64,000 nt of DNA from ZC4RG29 sp964521255. Its GTDB lineage: Bacteria > Bacteroidota > Bacteroidia > Cytophagales > Cyclobacteriaceae. The DNA lies in contig CAZFRM010000012.1 of assembly GCA_964521255.1 (NCBI GenBank), forward strand, positions 1-64,000, given 5' to 3'. Shown here piece after piece: positions 19,925-29,143 of the stretch; within the stretch, counting starts at the first letter, position 1, and each line of letters opens with the position of its first letter. Both the position numbers and the translations under genes were made by a program. The notes under the pieces are model-generated. The model saw only the letters and a program-made list of their open reading frames with translations, had not been told where the DNA came from and ran no database searches.

Positions 19925-20020
19925 CCCGTCCGATATCTATCGGGACAGATAACCGCAGAAGCTTTTTACATTAAATCTGCGAAAAACTGCCTATGCCGGC
20001 AAGGCAGGTCTGTGGGAGAA
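19925..20020. repeat. composite of dispersed palindromes
   Basis: Three intergenic repeat types lie together: CCGATATCTATCGG (19931-19944), a CGCAGA...TCTGCG pair, and CTGCCTATGCCGGCAAGGCAG (about 19990-20012), which appears to be inserted inside a CGAAAA...TCTGTGGGAG repeat unit. The same kinds of units occur at 4766-4847 and 11271-11313. No gene. Confidence 0.5.
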
Positions 20021-20134
20021 AAAATAGCCTAATGCGAACTATTCTTCCTGGTAGTTTCGTAAAGTTGTGCTGATCATCTTTTTGTACGGTTGATAAAAAT
20101 TCTACATCTTCGCAGGCAAAATTGATTATTTAAA

Positions 20135-20983
20135 ATGGCACAACCCGACATTATCAAGCTTCAGAAACTCTGCTCACAAGTCAGACGCGATATCGTTCGC
20201 ATGGTACACGCCTGCCAGTCAGGTCACCCCGGAGGTTCACTGGGATGCACAGAGTTTTTCGTTGCTCTTTATTTTCACATTCTGAAACACGACCCGAAGT
20301 TTAATATGGCCGGGAAAGGAGAAGATCTCTTTTTCTTGTCTAATGGTCATATCTCACCGGTTTGGTATTCAGTGCTTGCACGTTCAGGATATTTCGATGT
20401 AAAGGAGCTTTCAACCTTCAGAAAAATAAATTCCCGGTTGCAGGGACACCCTGCCACGCATGAGCATCTTCCTGGCATCCGCGTTGCGTCAGGGTCGCTT
20501 GGCCAGGGACTTTCGGTGGCCATCGGTGCAGCTCAGGCAAAGAAAATCGACAAAGATGATCGGTTTGTATATGTACTTATGGGCGATGGCGAACAGGATG
20601 AAGGACAAATATGGGAAGCATCTATGTACGCAGCCCACCATAAAGTAGATAACCTTATTGCCACCATCGATGTGAATGGTCAGCAAATTGATGGACCCGT
20701 TAAAGAAGTAATGGATCTAAAAAATCTCAAAGCCAAATGGGAAGCCTTCGGCTGGGAGGTACAGGAATTCAACGGAAACAATCTCGATGAAACCCTCAAA
20801 TCATTGGAGAATGCTAAAGCTTTGGCAAAACGTGGAAAGCCAATTCTCAATCTGATGAATACAATAATGGGCAATGGCGTTGATTTCATGATGAACTCGC
20901 ATAAGTGGCATGGCATTGCTCCCAACGACGAGCAACTTGAACAGGCACTCGCACAATTGGAAGAAACATTGGGTGATTATTAA
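20135..20983 (+). CDS. transketolase, N-terminal (TPP-binding) subunit
   Basis: 282 residues matching the N-terminal half of transketolase. The TPP motif GDGEQDEGQIWEA lies near 150-162 and ends in VNGQQIDG; GHPGGSLG near 28-35 and SNGHISPVWYS are also diagnostic. In split transketolases a second gene supplies the pyrimidine and C-terminal domains and normally follows directly. Here the next gene is a VWA protein, and no C-terminal half occurs in the window. An upstream TTG-N18-TACATCTTCG arrangement (about 20079-20118) is promoter-like. Confidence 0.9.
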   Translation: MAQPDIIKLQKLCSQVRRDIVRMVHACQSGHPGGSLGCTEFFVALYFHILKHDPKFNMAGKGEDLFFLSNGHISPVWYSVLARSGYFDVKELSTFRKINSRLQGHPATHEHLPGIRVASGSLGQGLSVAIGAAQAKKIDKDDRFVYVLMGDGEQDEGQIWEASMYAAHHKVDNLIATIDVNGQQIDGPVKEVMDLKNLKAKWEAFGWEVQEFNGNNLDETLKSLENAKALAKRGKPILNLMNTIMGNGVDFMMNSHKWHGIAPNDEQLEQALAQLEETLGDY

Positions 20984-21125
20984 TTGACTGATTTGGCGAT
21001 TAGCGAATTGATATTTAGCTAAATGTCTTATTGATATTTCATTGATTTTGTTTTTCATAGGCTAATCCGCTAATCGATAAATTGACTAATCAATACACGT
21101 TAGGTGTTATCCTAACGTTGTATTT

Positions 21126-22622
21126 TTGATCATGCTGCGTTTACTTAATAGTACTTTGTGCCTTCGTGCCTTTGTGGCAAAAAAATACATTGAAGGCCAC
21201 GAAGACACTAATACACAAAAATTCCGCTTTCCGAAGTGCCTCTTTTGTAAAAACCTGTTTGTATTTATCTTTCTCACCAGCATTTTCTTCAGCCAGGAAA
21301 GTATAGCACAAAAAAAAGTTCAGCAAAAAATTCCTGAAAAGACAAGAATACTTTTTTTATTAGACGGATCGGGTTCCATGCTCGGTCAATGGGAGAATGG
21401 AAAATCGCGTATTGATGTAGCCAAAGAAATCCTGACACAACTTGTAGATTCTTTACGAAGTAACCCTGATCTTGAACTTGCTCTTCGCGTATATGGCCAC
21501 CGTTATGCACGCCAGTCCAATAATTGTGAGGATTCGAAACTGGAAGTTCCTTTTGCCGGTAAGAACCATGATAACATTATAAACAAAATAAAAGACCTTG
21601 TACCAAAAGGTGTAACACCAATTACCTATTCGCTGCAGCAAGCCGCAGGTGATTTTCCAACCGCACAAGGCTACAGGAATATTCTAATATTGATCACCGA
21701 TGGCATTGAGTCCTGTGGAGGCGACCCCTGTGCCACATCAAAAGCGCTTCAGAGTAAAGGCGTGTTTCTCCGGCCTTTCATCATTGGGCTTGGCTTGCAA
21801 GGCGGAAAGGTGCTTGATTGTGCGGGAAAATATTTTGACTCAGAGAATTCAAATACGTTTAACAAAGTACTTAATCAAACCATCAAAACCACATTCTCTA
21901 AAACTTCTGTCAGTGTAGAACTTCTTGACGAACATGGAAGGCCTACAGAAACCAATGTTGCTGTGAGTTTTCTAAACGACATGACAAATACGCCAGCGTA
22001 TGAATTTGTTCATTACCTGGATAGTCAGGGACGGCCTGATTCGGTATACATCGATCCGGTACTATCCTATACCGTTATCGTTAATACAATTCCTCAGATC
22101 ATAAGAAAGAATGTGAACATCGAGAATGGGAAACACAATGTGTTAACTTTTCCCGCTCCACAAGGTCATCTCCTGGTAAAACAAGAAGGAAGAAAAGATG
22201 CATTCTCAATTTTAATCCGCGAAAAAAATGGCTCAGCGATCATCAACACACAGGCAGCAAATGAAATGCAACGTTATTTAAAAGGATCATACGAAATTGA
22301 AACGTTAACATTACCACGAAGACGTTTTCAAGTGACCATCAATCCAAATGAAACGAAAACCATTACCTTACCCACTCCGGGATTAGTAAACATCAATACT
22401 ATTTCCGCTGGCTATGGAAGTCTTTTTGAAATCATGAATGACGGAACCGAAAATTGGGTTTGTCATTTGGATAGCAGCAAATCACGACATACCTACACGC
22501 TTTTACCTGGAACTTACAAAATTGCCTTTCGCGTTTCCGATGCAGGAGGCACTAAATATACCGGCGTAAAAACTTTTCAATTGAGCTCCGGACAGACGTT
22601 GAATGTATCAGTATTTAATTGA
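21126..22622 (+). CDS. secreted VWA-domain protein
   Basis: Up to 498 residues. A hydrophobic signal segment (NLFVFIFLTSIFFSQESIAQ) precedes a von Willebrand A domain with an intact MIDAS motif DGSGSM, the threonine in GVTPITYS and the aspartate in LITDGIESCGGDPC. The rest is beta-rich, with repeated carboxypeptidase-like or PEGA-like modules. It would bind a divalent cation and a protein ligand at the cell surface. The annotated ATG is doubtful: the first 30 or so codons lie within a dispersed TTTGTG palindrome (21153-21219), and no other ATG precedes the signal segment. Confidence 0.75.
   Translation: MIMLRLLNSTLCLRAFVAKKYIEGHEDTNTQKFRFPKCLFCKNLFVFIFLTSIFFSQESIAQKKVQQKIPEKTRILFLLDGSGSMLGQWENGKSRIDVAKEILTQLVDSLRSNPDLELALRVYGHRYARQSNNCEDSKLEVPFAGKNHDNIINKIKDLVPKGVTPITYSLQQAAGDFPTAQGYRNILILITDGIESCGGDPCATSKALQSKGVFLRPFIIGLGLQGGKVLDCAGKYFDSENSNTFNKVLNQTIKTTFSKTSVSVELLDEHGRPTETNVAVSFLNDMTNTPAYEFVHYLDSQGRPDSVYIDPVLSYTVIVNTIPQIIRKNVNIENGKHNVLTFPAPQGHLLVKQEGRKDAFSILIREKNGSAIINTQAANEMQRYLKGSYEIETLTLPRRRFQVTINPNETKTITLPTPGLVNINTISAGYGSLFEIMNDGTENWVCHLDSSKSRHTYTLLPGTYKIAFRVSDAGGTKYTGVKTFQLSSGQTLNVSVFN
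21153..21219. repeat. imperfect palindrome of TTTGTG / CACAAA blocks
   Basis: Left arm words CTTTGTGCCTTCGTG and TTTGTGGC are mirrored by GGCCACGAAGACAC and ACACAAA after a short AT loop. This is a typical Bacteroidota intergenic repeat type. It overlaps the predicted 5' end of the VWA gene. Confidence 0.5.
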
Positions 22623-22654
22623 ATGTATCACCGGATACAGGTCTGATTCAAGTA

Positions 22655-22774
22655 AACCATTCAGCGGACTGCGTCCGCCGAAGTTCGCTTGGGAAGACTT
22701 TTGTTCTGAAACGAAATCTTATCCCCAGCGAAGCTCGCCTACTCCGCCAGTTGGCGGATTCGGCGAGCGAAGGA
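22655..22774. repeat. cluster of nested palindromes next to tRNA-Ser(CGA)
   Basis: CGGACTGCGTCCG (22669-22681 region) is followed by a nested hairpin: outer CTCGCC / GGCGAG around TCCGCCAGTTGGCGGA (22743-22758). The inner 16-mer has 6-bp arms and a 4-nt loop, the same format as the palindromes in the tRNA relics at 52,100 and 52,700. It lies immediately 3' of the tRNA on the minus strand. Confidence 0.6.
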
Positions 22775-22862
22775 GGAGAGAGAGGGATTCGAACCCTCGG
22801 TCCACCTTGCGGCGGACAACGGTTTTCGAGACCGCCCCGATCGGCCGCTCTGGCATCTCTCC
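22775..22862 (-). tRNA. tRNA-Ser (anticodon CGA)
   Basis: Read on the minus strand, an 88-nt class II tRNA: acceptor GGAGAGA / TCTCTCC, anticodon arm CGGT-CTCGAAA-ACCG with anticodon CGA, a long variable arm (GTCCGCCGCAAGGTGGAC) and T arm GAGGG-TTCGAAT-CCCTC. CCA is not encoded. The discriminator base would be U instead of the usual G of serine tRNAs, which is odd and may reflect a rearrangement at the 3' edge. Confidence 0.88.
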
Positions 22863-22965
22863 TATTTACATGCTATATTTTAGCAATCTAAATTAAACAT
22901 TGTGATAATTAGTTTTCATCGGAACTGATCACAATTGTATATTTCGGTAATAAAAAATTAAGGCT

Positions 22966-23490
22966 ATGAAACAAATTATCTTCCTTGCTATTCTTTTGAT
23001 CGCCGGTTGTTCTTCTGTAACAATTGTGAGCACAAATCCGAAAGAAGGATTGTCATTGGCAAACTACAAAACCTTCGACTTCTATCAATTAAATACTGAG
23101 CAAGATATGACACCCACATTTAGAACGCGGGTTGATTGGATTAAAAGTGAAATCGCTAAACAACTCTCAAGTCGTGGATTGCAGCAAACTTCCGAAAATC
23201 CTGATCTGCTTGTAAATCTTGGCGTGGTTGTAGAAGAAAAAATACAAACAAGAGAAACCACTATTCAGGATGCTCCCAGGTACATGGGCCAACGTAATTA
23301 CTCATGGCAAAGTCAGGAGGTTCCGGTAGGAGAATACCAGGAAGGTACGGTAACGGTAGACCTGGTGGATGCAAAGGAAAATACACTGGCGTGGCAAGGC
23401 GTCGCATCGAGTGTTATTGTTAAGAGTGACAAAAGTTCTCAAAAAAACATTGCAGATGGAATCGGAAGATTATTTGCTGAGGTGAAATAG
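22966..23490 (+). CDS. DUF4136-family lipoprotein
   Basis: 174 residues with a lipoprotein signal ending LLIAGCSS (lipidated Cys near 15). The body starts with the family pattern NYKTFDFYQL and continues KSEIAKQLSSRGLQQTSENPDLLVNLGVVVEEK and TVTVDLVDAKENTLAWQGVASS. DUF4136 proteins are small outer- or inner-membrane lipoproteins of unknown role, common in Bacteroidota and Proteobacteria. It stands alone. Confidence 0.82.
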   Translation: MKQIIFLAILLIAGCSSVTIVSTNPKEGLSLANYKTFDFYQLNTEQDMTPTFRTRVDWIKSEIAKQLSSRGLQQTSENPDLLVNLGVVVEEKIQTRETTIQDAPRYMGQRNYSWQSQEVPVGEYQEGTVTVDLVDAKENTLAWQGVASSVIVKSDKSSQKNIADGIGRLFAEVK

Positions 23491-23525
23491 TCAGCTAAGA
23501 AAATAATTTCCAAAGCGAACTTCAA

Positions 23526-24437
23526 TCACTTGCACTTATCAGACTCACCGGCGAAGTAACGTTCACCGTTAGCAAAGATCTTTTCATCTTTTATAGTAAC
23601 GGGAATTTCCGCCGGTGGAAGTTTTTTGAATTTTAGCTTTATAACACCTTGCTCGCCAATTCCTTCAGCTGTCCATGTGCCTGACTGCCTTCCTGAATAT
23701 TGAGCGTTTTCTTCTTTAAATAAACCCTTCTTTTTGAGATCAGCCTTAAATGTTCCGTCAGCACAAAGATGAACGGTATTCTCCTTTGTTCCGGTTTGCG
23801 AACCGCTTTCAATAGCCGCAAAAGCAATGAGCATTTTCCCTGTAAGGAATTCTTTCCAGTCGAAGTCAACATAAATAGAAACATCGGAAGGCTCGGTAAA
23901 AGTCATGTTGGTCATAAAACTTTCGACAGCAGTTTTGAACTGATCATAAAATTGAACGGGTCCGATTCCCAGGCAGGTAATGCAAGGGCCATAAGGGCTG
24001 CATTTTGCTGCAACAAATCCTTTATACCCTGTATTCACACTTTCGCCCTTCGCTACAACATCACTTGAGATCATATCACCGTTCGTATCAATGTTCCCAT
24101 TCGATTTGATAAGAATTGACTCGGTGAGATTCACTCCTTTCAACCAGCCTTCACGAATGGACGCCAGATCTTTCTTGTCATTGGCAAACGTAAATATCTC
24201 GCCTCCTATTGCTGTTCTTGGCACAAGCAAAAATATCTCCATTTCGCGAGGCAACGTTCCATCCCATCCATCCGGTATTATTCCGTTAACACCATATTTT
24301 GGTGCATAGATTTTTTCACCGGGCTCATACATTTTTCCGGGCTGAAGGCGCTTTTTTGATTGGGCATGAATACCTTCCGAGGAAATTAATAAAGCAATAA
24401 GGATAATAATATTTTTCACGGTTGAGTTCATAGTCAT
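23526..24437 (-). CDS. secreted protein of unknown function
   Basis: 303 residues with a signal peptide (IIILIALLISSEGIHAQ). I do not recognise the family. The N-terminal half (PDGWDGTLPREMEIFLLVP) looks like a domain seen in uncharacterised Bacteroidota secreted proteins. It contains one CSPYGPCITC cysteine cluster near 150. The C-terminal half, beginning near residue 200, resembles a lipocalin-like 'cost of response' strand pattern (LCADGTFKADLKKKG, GTWTAEG). Probably periplasmic. Two nearby ATGs (residues 1 and 3) are equivalent starts. Confidence 0.6.
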   Translation of the reverse strand: MTMNSTVKNIIILIALLISSEGIHAQSKKRLQPGKMYEPGEKIYAPKYGVNGIIPDGWDGTLPREMEIFLLVPRTAIGGEIFTFANDKKDLASIREGWLKGVNLTESILIKSNGNIDTNGDMISSDVVAKGESVNTGYKGFVAAKCSPYGPCITCLGIGPVQFYDQFKTAVESFMTNMTFTEPSDVSIYVDFDWKEFLTGKMLIAFAAIESGSQTGTKENTVHLCADGTFKADLKKKGLFKEENAQYSGRQSGTWTAEGIGEQGVIKLKFKKLPPAEIPVTIKDEKIFANGERYFAGESDKCK

Positions 24438-24654
24438 TATTGGTTATGGAACCGGGACGCAAATCCCGAAATAAGGTACTTTCAATATAACGTAACAATT
24501 ACGAAAGATTTCTGTTGATTAAGAATTTTTTATAAAGTTTTAGTGATGACCGGGGCAAATTAAAAATAGATCAGGAAAGGTTTTTAAAGATTGAAAGTCA
24601 CCAGAATTATTTACATTTCTTAAAATAAAACTGAAACTGGTATCATTATTCATC

Positions 24655-25665
24655 ATGGAGAAGTTTTGGATCGCTTTATGTGTTGTTGCTTTTACCTTCA
24701 CTCATGCGATGGCTCAGGGTGATTCTACACTTTTTACTCAGCTGGTTTCAGGATATGATACATCATACTATAATTCATATGAAACTCAGTTAACCGGGAG
24801 ATTCTACTTTTCTAAAAAATACACGGCGTTCAGGTTTTACGATAAAGAAGATGATGCCCTGCTGAAATACTTTCCTAACACGACACTTAACATGGGCGTA
24901 GGTGCTACTTATAAGTGGGCTACCCTGAACCTTGCCTACGGATTTGGTTTTCTTAACCCCACGGAGAATAAAGGTGAAACAAAATACCTTGATCTTCAAT
25001 GTCATATTTATGGGAGAAAGTTTATGATCGATGCACTGGGGCAATTCTACAGCGGATTTTTCCTGAGAAATCAAGATCTGCGAGATGCCAACGGTATATA
25101 TTATATTCGCCCGGACATCAAAGTCTATCAAATGGGTGCTTCCGTGCAATACATGCTTAACTATAAAAAATTTTCTTATCGGGCAGGTTTTCTTCAAAAC
25201 GAATGGCAGAAAAAATCTGCCGGCACAATGCTCCTCGGCTGGCAACTTACCTGGGGGCGTAGTACTGCCGATAGCACGATCGTTCCAACAGCTATAAGTC
25301 ATGTTCCATTAAATCCACAGCACCAACAATTAACTTTTATTGAGACCGGTCCAAGCATTGGCTATGCGTATACACTTGTTATTAAAAATAATTTTTTTAT
25401 CATGGCATCGGGAACTATGATCATTTCATTAGGTTCAAGTGTACTTGAAGGAGCTGAACGTGTTAAATCCTCATCGTTTCTTCCCAATTTCTCTTTTAAG
25501 ACATTCGCAGGATGGAATTCAGAGCATTGGGCAATCAGCCTGACCTGGACCAACGAGATGATAAATATTTCTGCAGATTCAAATAATCAAACATTTTCAT
25601 TGAACACTGGAAATCTAAGACTTAACTTTGTCAGGCGATTCAAAGTAAAGAATATTCCAATATAA
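24655..25665 (+). CDS. DUF4421-family outer-membrane protein
   Basis: 336 residues with a signal peptide (VVAFTFTHAMAQ). The sequence is rich in alternating aromatic beta strands, with the DUF4421 pattern LKYFPNTTLNMGVGATYKWATLNLAYGFGF and KYLDLQCHIYGRKFMIDALGQFYSGFFL, ending in a basic-aromatic strand. Predicted to be an outer-membrane beta barrel of unknown function. It precedes the SUMF1-type lipoprotein by 51 bases on the same strand. Confidence 0.78.
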   Translation: MEKFWIALCVVAFTFTHAMAQGDSTLFTQLVSGYDTSYYNSYETQLTGRFYFSKKYTAFRFYDKEDDALLKYFPNTTLNMGVGATYKWATLNLAYGFGFLNPTENKGETKYLDLQCHIYGRKFMIDALGQFYSGFFLRNQDLRDANGIYYIRPDIKVYQMGASVQYMLNYKKFSYRAGFLQNEWQKKSAGTMLLGWQLTWGRSTADSTIVPTAISHVPLNPQHQQLTFIETGPSIGYAYTLVIKNNFFIMASGTMIISLGSSVLEGAERVKSSSFLPNFSFKTFAGWNSEHWAISLTWTNEMINISADSNNQTFSLNTGNLRLNFVRRFKVKNIPI

Positions 25666-25716
25666 CCATCCACCAGGGTTAGGATCAAAATAACTAAAAC
25701 AGAAATCTTAAGAAAT

Positions 25717-26772
25717 ATGAAAAATACCCTTCTCTTGTTGGCTCTGGTGATACTAACAGGTTGCGCTCAAAAACAAAAAGAAACTGAGGAAGCGAGCGAG
25801 TCCACTGCAGCGCTCACAAAATCAAATACGACAACACCTGAAGGAATGGTATGGATACCCGGTGGTGAATTCACTATGGGAACAGATGATCCGGAATCGT
25901 ATGAAGCCGAACGGCCTGCTCATCGTGTTCGTCTGAATGGTTATTGGATTGATGTCACCGAAGTAACCAATAAACAATTCAAAGAATTTGTAGACGCTAC
26001 TGGTTATGTTACCACCGCCGAGAAGAAACCTGAATGGGAAGAACTCAAAAAACAATTACCTCCAGGCACTCCTAAACCGGCCGAAACTGTTTTTGTACCG
26101 GGTTCTCTTGTATTTACACCCCCCTCTTATGCAGTTTCACTGGATGATTATTCACAATGGTGGACCTGGACACCCGGCGCAGACTGGAAACATCCGGAGG
26201 GTCTAGGAAGCAATATTGAAAAGCGCATGGACCATCCGGTAGTACACATCTCTTATGACGATGCACTGGCCTATTGCAAATGGGCAGGCAAACGCTTACC
26301 TACAGAAGCTGAATGGGAATTCGCTTCACGTGGTGGAAGAGAAAAAGAGCGTTATAGCTGGGGAAATGATTTTATGCCGGCGGGAAAATTTATGGCAAAT
26401 ACTTTTCAAGGGGCTTTCCCCTCAAAAGATACCGGTGATGACGGCTACTTAAGCACGTCACCCGTCAAAACTTTCGAACCGAATGATTATGGTTTGTATG
26501 ATATCATCGGAAACGCCTGGGAATGGACCAGTGATTATTACAATATAAATTATTATGGAGTGTTGGCAAAAGCGGGACTAACAACAAATCCTAAAGGTCC
26601 TGACAAACCTTACGATCCACGAGAGCCCTATGCGGAAAAGCGCGTTACAAGAGGAGGTTCATTTCTGTGCGCGGATAATTATTGCGTCAACTACAGACCC
26701 AGCGCAAGACAGGGAACGGCCTTTGACAGTGGTATGTCGCATATTGGTTTCCGGTGTGTGAAGGATAAATGA
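25717..26772 (+). CDS. SUMF1/formylglycine-generating-enzyme-domain lipoprotein (GldJ/GldK-like fold)
   Basis: 351 residues. A lipoprotein signal ends ILTGCAQ (Cys near 16). The FGE-sulfatase domain spans almost the rest: GMVWIPGGEFTMGTDDPE, WIDVTEVTNKQFKEFV, YCKWAGKRLPTEAEWEFASRGG, GNAWEWTSDYY and GGSFLCADNYCVNYRPSARQG. The paired cysteines in the last segment (LCADNYC) match the copper-site cysteines of active formylglycine-generating enzymes, so catalysis is possible. Related lipoproteins GldJ and GldK serve gliding/type IX secretion but usually lack them. No sulfatase gene is nearby. Confidence 0.8.
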   Translation: MKNTLLLLALVILTGCAQKQKETEEASESTAALTKSNTTTPEGMVWIPGGEFTMGTDDPESYEAERPAHRVRLNGYWIDVTEVTNKQFKEFVDATGYVTTAEKKPEWEELKKQLPPGTPKPAETVFVPGSLVFTPPSYAVSLDDYSQWWTWTPGADWKHPEGLGSNIEKRMDHPVVHISYDDALAYCKWAGKRLPTEAEWEFASRGGREKERYSWGNDFMPAGKFMANTFQGAFPSKDTGDDGYLSTSPVKTFEPNDYGLYDIIGNAWEWTSDYYNINYYGVLAKAGLTTNPKGPDKPYDPREPYAEKRVTRGGSFLCADNYCVNYRPSARQGTAFDSGMSHIGFRCVKDK

Positions 26773-26796
26773 TTTTTATTTGGATGATGTGTGTGT

Positions 26797-26832
26797 GTGT
26801 GTAGAGACGCGATGCATCGCGTCTCTACACAC
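26797..26832. repeat. 36-bp perfect palindrome, likely bidirectional terminator
   Basis: Every base from 26797 to 26814 pairs with 26815 to 26832; the core is AGACGCGATGCATCGCGTCT. It sits between two convergent genes, where a shared terminator is expected, although no strong T-run follows. A nearly identical motif (GTAGAGACGCGATGCATCGC) is a familiar dispersed repeat in Bacteroidota and cyanobacteria. Confidence 0.75.
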
Positions 26833-26863
26833 TACAACAAAATGAACAAACAATAAATCATAA

Positions 26864-27916
26864 TCATGTTACCCAATGCAATTGCGCTGGTTTTAATGTA
26901 TTAACGAAAGGTGTTTTATTCTCCAGGGATACATTCCATTGTTTTTTCAATTCATAATACCATTTCGCCTGTGTATCAGGTTCTCCTAATAGCATTATCG
27001 TAGGATTGGTATCAAGGCCCTCCCGTAATTTCATAAACACACCAAGATCCTGCCCGATAAATTTTTTACCTAATCGTTTCAGCGGAGCCCACAAAACATT
27101 TGCTACCACTAAGGATGTGTAAAAAATGTGGTTGAGTTCTGTATTATTTTCATCAATAGGTGTAAGCGTTGTAATGGAAATGATTTCATTCTTCTCCCCT
27201 ACACGGATATGTTCCGTTCGAACGCCGGGAATTTGAAAATTAATTTCAGTTGATGTACCACCTTTTAATACCGAGTACCCTTTTGAATTCGTAGAGGGTT
27301 TATGACGTACCATCTTAAATCCCAACGCATCGGGTGCAAAGTTTTTCTCTTTACGTTTTAAATTTTTCGCTGATCGCCAAAACCATGATTGATGAACAAA
27401 AGTTACATGAGCAGGGTCAATAAGTCCGATTACCGCGTGGTCAATATTGGTAGGTAGGGTGACCGTTTCTACATGCAAAAACTTTTTATCCGGGTGGAGC
27501 AACAAATCCGGAATGTAATTTTCCGTGTCTTCCAGTTGTAATTTATTCTTTGGAATATAAACCCAAACCGTTCCATTGATTTCCTTACAGGGATAGCGGA
27601 ACACTTTTATTTTGTTCACATCCATCTTTTCATCTGCCAGCGCCGGTATTTTTTGGCACGTACCAGTGCAATCAAATTGCCAACCATGATAGCAACACGT
27701 AATCGTCTTACCATCAAACCATCCGTATGACAGAGGAACACCACGATGTGGGCAATTATCTTTCAGCGCAAAAGCTTTCCCTGATTCATCCCGGCCAAAA
27801 ACAATTCGCTCGCCGCAAATGGTTTTCTGCACAAGTTTACCTTGCTTCAGCGCACCGCCATGTACAACAAAATACCAGAGATTCCTCAGAAAAAGGGGTT
27901 GATCAGCAGCCGCCAT
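26864..27916 (-). CDS. Rieske-type aromatic ring-hydroxylating oxygenase subunit
   Basis: 350 residues. The N-terminal Rieske [2Fe-2S] domain has CPH (C55, H57) and CCYH (C74, H77), the four cluster ligands. The catalytic domain carries the mononuclear iron motif region DPAHVTFVHQSW near 165-178. The family includes oxygenases acting on aromatics, chlorophyll precursors (pheophorbide a oxygenase-like) and sterols. No reductase or ferredoxin gene is adjacent, so electrons must come from an unlinked partner. The substrate is unknown. Confidence 0.85.
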   Translation of the reverse strand: MAAADQPLFLRNLWYFVVHGGALKQGKLVQKTICGERIVFGRDESGKAFALKDNCPHRGVPLSYGWFDGKTITCCYHGWQFDCTGTCQKIPALADEKMDVNKIKVFRYPCKEINGTVWVYIPKNKLQLEDTENYIPDLLLHPDKKFLHVETVTLPTNIDHAVIGLIDPAHVTFVHQSWFWRSAKNLKRKEKNFAPDALGFKMVRHKPSTNSKGYSVLKGGTSTEINFQIPGVRTEHIRVGEKNEIISITTLTPIDENNTELNHIFYTSLVVANVLWAPLKRLGKKFIGQDLGVFMKLREGLDTNPTIMLLGEPDTQAKWYYELKKQWNVSLENKTPFVNTLKPAQLHWVT

Positions 27917-27972
27917 GCGCAGTTATTTATTTCACTGCTAATAACTGAAAAATACACCTAAATCCCACCCTT

Positions 27973-28046
27973 AAATCCCCTAAAGGGGACTAGGTACATC
28001 TAATAAGTTTGTCTTACCATTAAAGTCCCCTTCAGGGGATTTAGGG
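27973..28046. repeat. inverted pair of TAAATCCCCTRAAGGGGACT repeats
   Basis: One copy reads left to right (27973-27994) and a second in reverse (28022-28046), so the whole forms a stem of about 22 bp with a 28-base loop. Each copy is itself palindromic (CCCCTNNAGGGG). On the minus strand it follows the PorT-like gene and precedes the Rieske gene, a position for a terminator. A third copy lies at 47342-47364. Confidence 0.65.
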
Positions 28047-28047
28047 G

Positions 28048-28878
28048 TTACTTCACTTTCAATGTACTCTTTCCCTTGTTCCGCGATTTCTTATCAAGGC
28101 TAAACTCCGTCATATAGATGAGCGAAACTTTTAAGGCCCTGTTCCGCGAACGGAGATTGTCATCATAAATTGACGGTAGCTGGTAATCTGCAAGCGATTT
28201 TCCCAAACGGGTTTGATCCACTTCATAGCGGAAATCGATCATGACCTTATTATTCCCTCCAGGTTCAAACATAAGCCCTGCGCCAAAATTCAATCCGAAC
28301 TGAAAACGATTTGCATTTGGATAGTAAACTTTCTCGGGATAATAAGTATTCTCGCGCGGTCCGAAGGCTATGGTGTAGTTCAGGTTATCCATCCTGTTTT
28401 CAATAAGCTCACCGGAATTGACCACACCCTTTCCACCAATAAAATAGCTCACATTAGGACCTACGCCAAGATACCATTTGAATTCCCGGTACTTACCCAG
28501 GTGTCCTTTGAAGTGCATGGTGAACAAAACAGGAAGCTCGGCATAATGATAAGTGACCTTATCATAAAAATCAGTATCGATTTTACCGTTAAAAATTTTT
28601 CCTTTTTGCGAATAAACATATTCTGTATGTAAAAAGTAGCGATCCTTTACTTTGAAAGAAATGGCCCCGCCAAGATCAAAACCGGGCATCGGACTGATTT
28701 TAACCGTATCCAGAAAAGTTTTATCATCAGGCTTTACCCAGTTCAGGCTTGCACCAGCTTTAACGCCCATACGAACGATTTGAGCTGATGAATTAATGGA
28801 AATAGTCCCGAAGAGTATTAAACAAAGGCAAAAAGCATTTTTCGAACTGACCTTATAAGGCAAAAACCTTCCCCGCAT
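28048..28878 (-). CDS. PorT-family outer-membrane beta-barrel protein
   Basis: 276 residues with a hydrophobic signal (FCLCLILFGTISINSSAQ). The opening VRMGVKAGASLNWVKPDDKTF and strands such as YFLHTEYVYSQKGKIF, YRFQFGLNFGAGLMFEPG and MIDFRYEVDQTRLG are typical of small 8-stranded barrels annotated as porT/OmpW-like in Bacteroidota. True PorT takes part in type IX secretion, but this broad family has many members of unknown role. Confidence 0.75.
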   Translation of the reverse strand: MRGRFLPYKVSSKNAFCLCLILFGTISINSSAQIVRMGVKAGASLNWVKPDDKTFLDTVKISPMPGFDLGGAISFKVKDRYFLHTEYVYSQKGKIFNGKIDTDFYDKVTYHYAELPVLFTMHFKGHLGKYREFKWYLGVGPNVSYFIGGKGVVNSGELIENRMDNLNYTIAFGPRENTYYPEKVYYPNANRFQFGLNFGAGLMFEPGGNNKVMIDFRYEVDQTRLGKSLADYQLPSIYDDNLRSRNRALKVSLIYMTEFSLDKKSRNKGKSTLKVK

Positions 28879-29143
28879 AGCAATTAGTTGGTAAACAATT
28901 AAACATTGAATTTGAGTGATGCATACCAGAAGAATCCCAAAGGTGATTTTAATTCTATAAATAAATTCTCAAAATGAATTCATTTCCTTACATCAAGTTT
29001 AGTTTTCATAAAGCGATTACCTTTTAACAGTTTGCCGTAATAAGGTATACTTGCTTGAAATTAATTTAGCGAAGCCTCTCACAGATTGATTGCAAACATT
29101 TTTTAATTGTATTGAGAATTATTTTTTAAGGTAGTCAGGCTTT

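Noticed and set aside
22603..22896. Two overlapping frames over the tRNA-Ser(CGA) region
   Set aside because: They read through palindromes and antisense to a clear tRNA and have no protein-like features.
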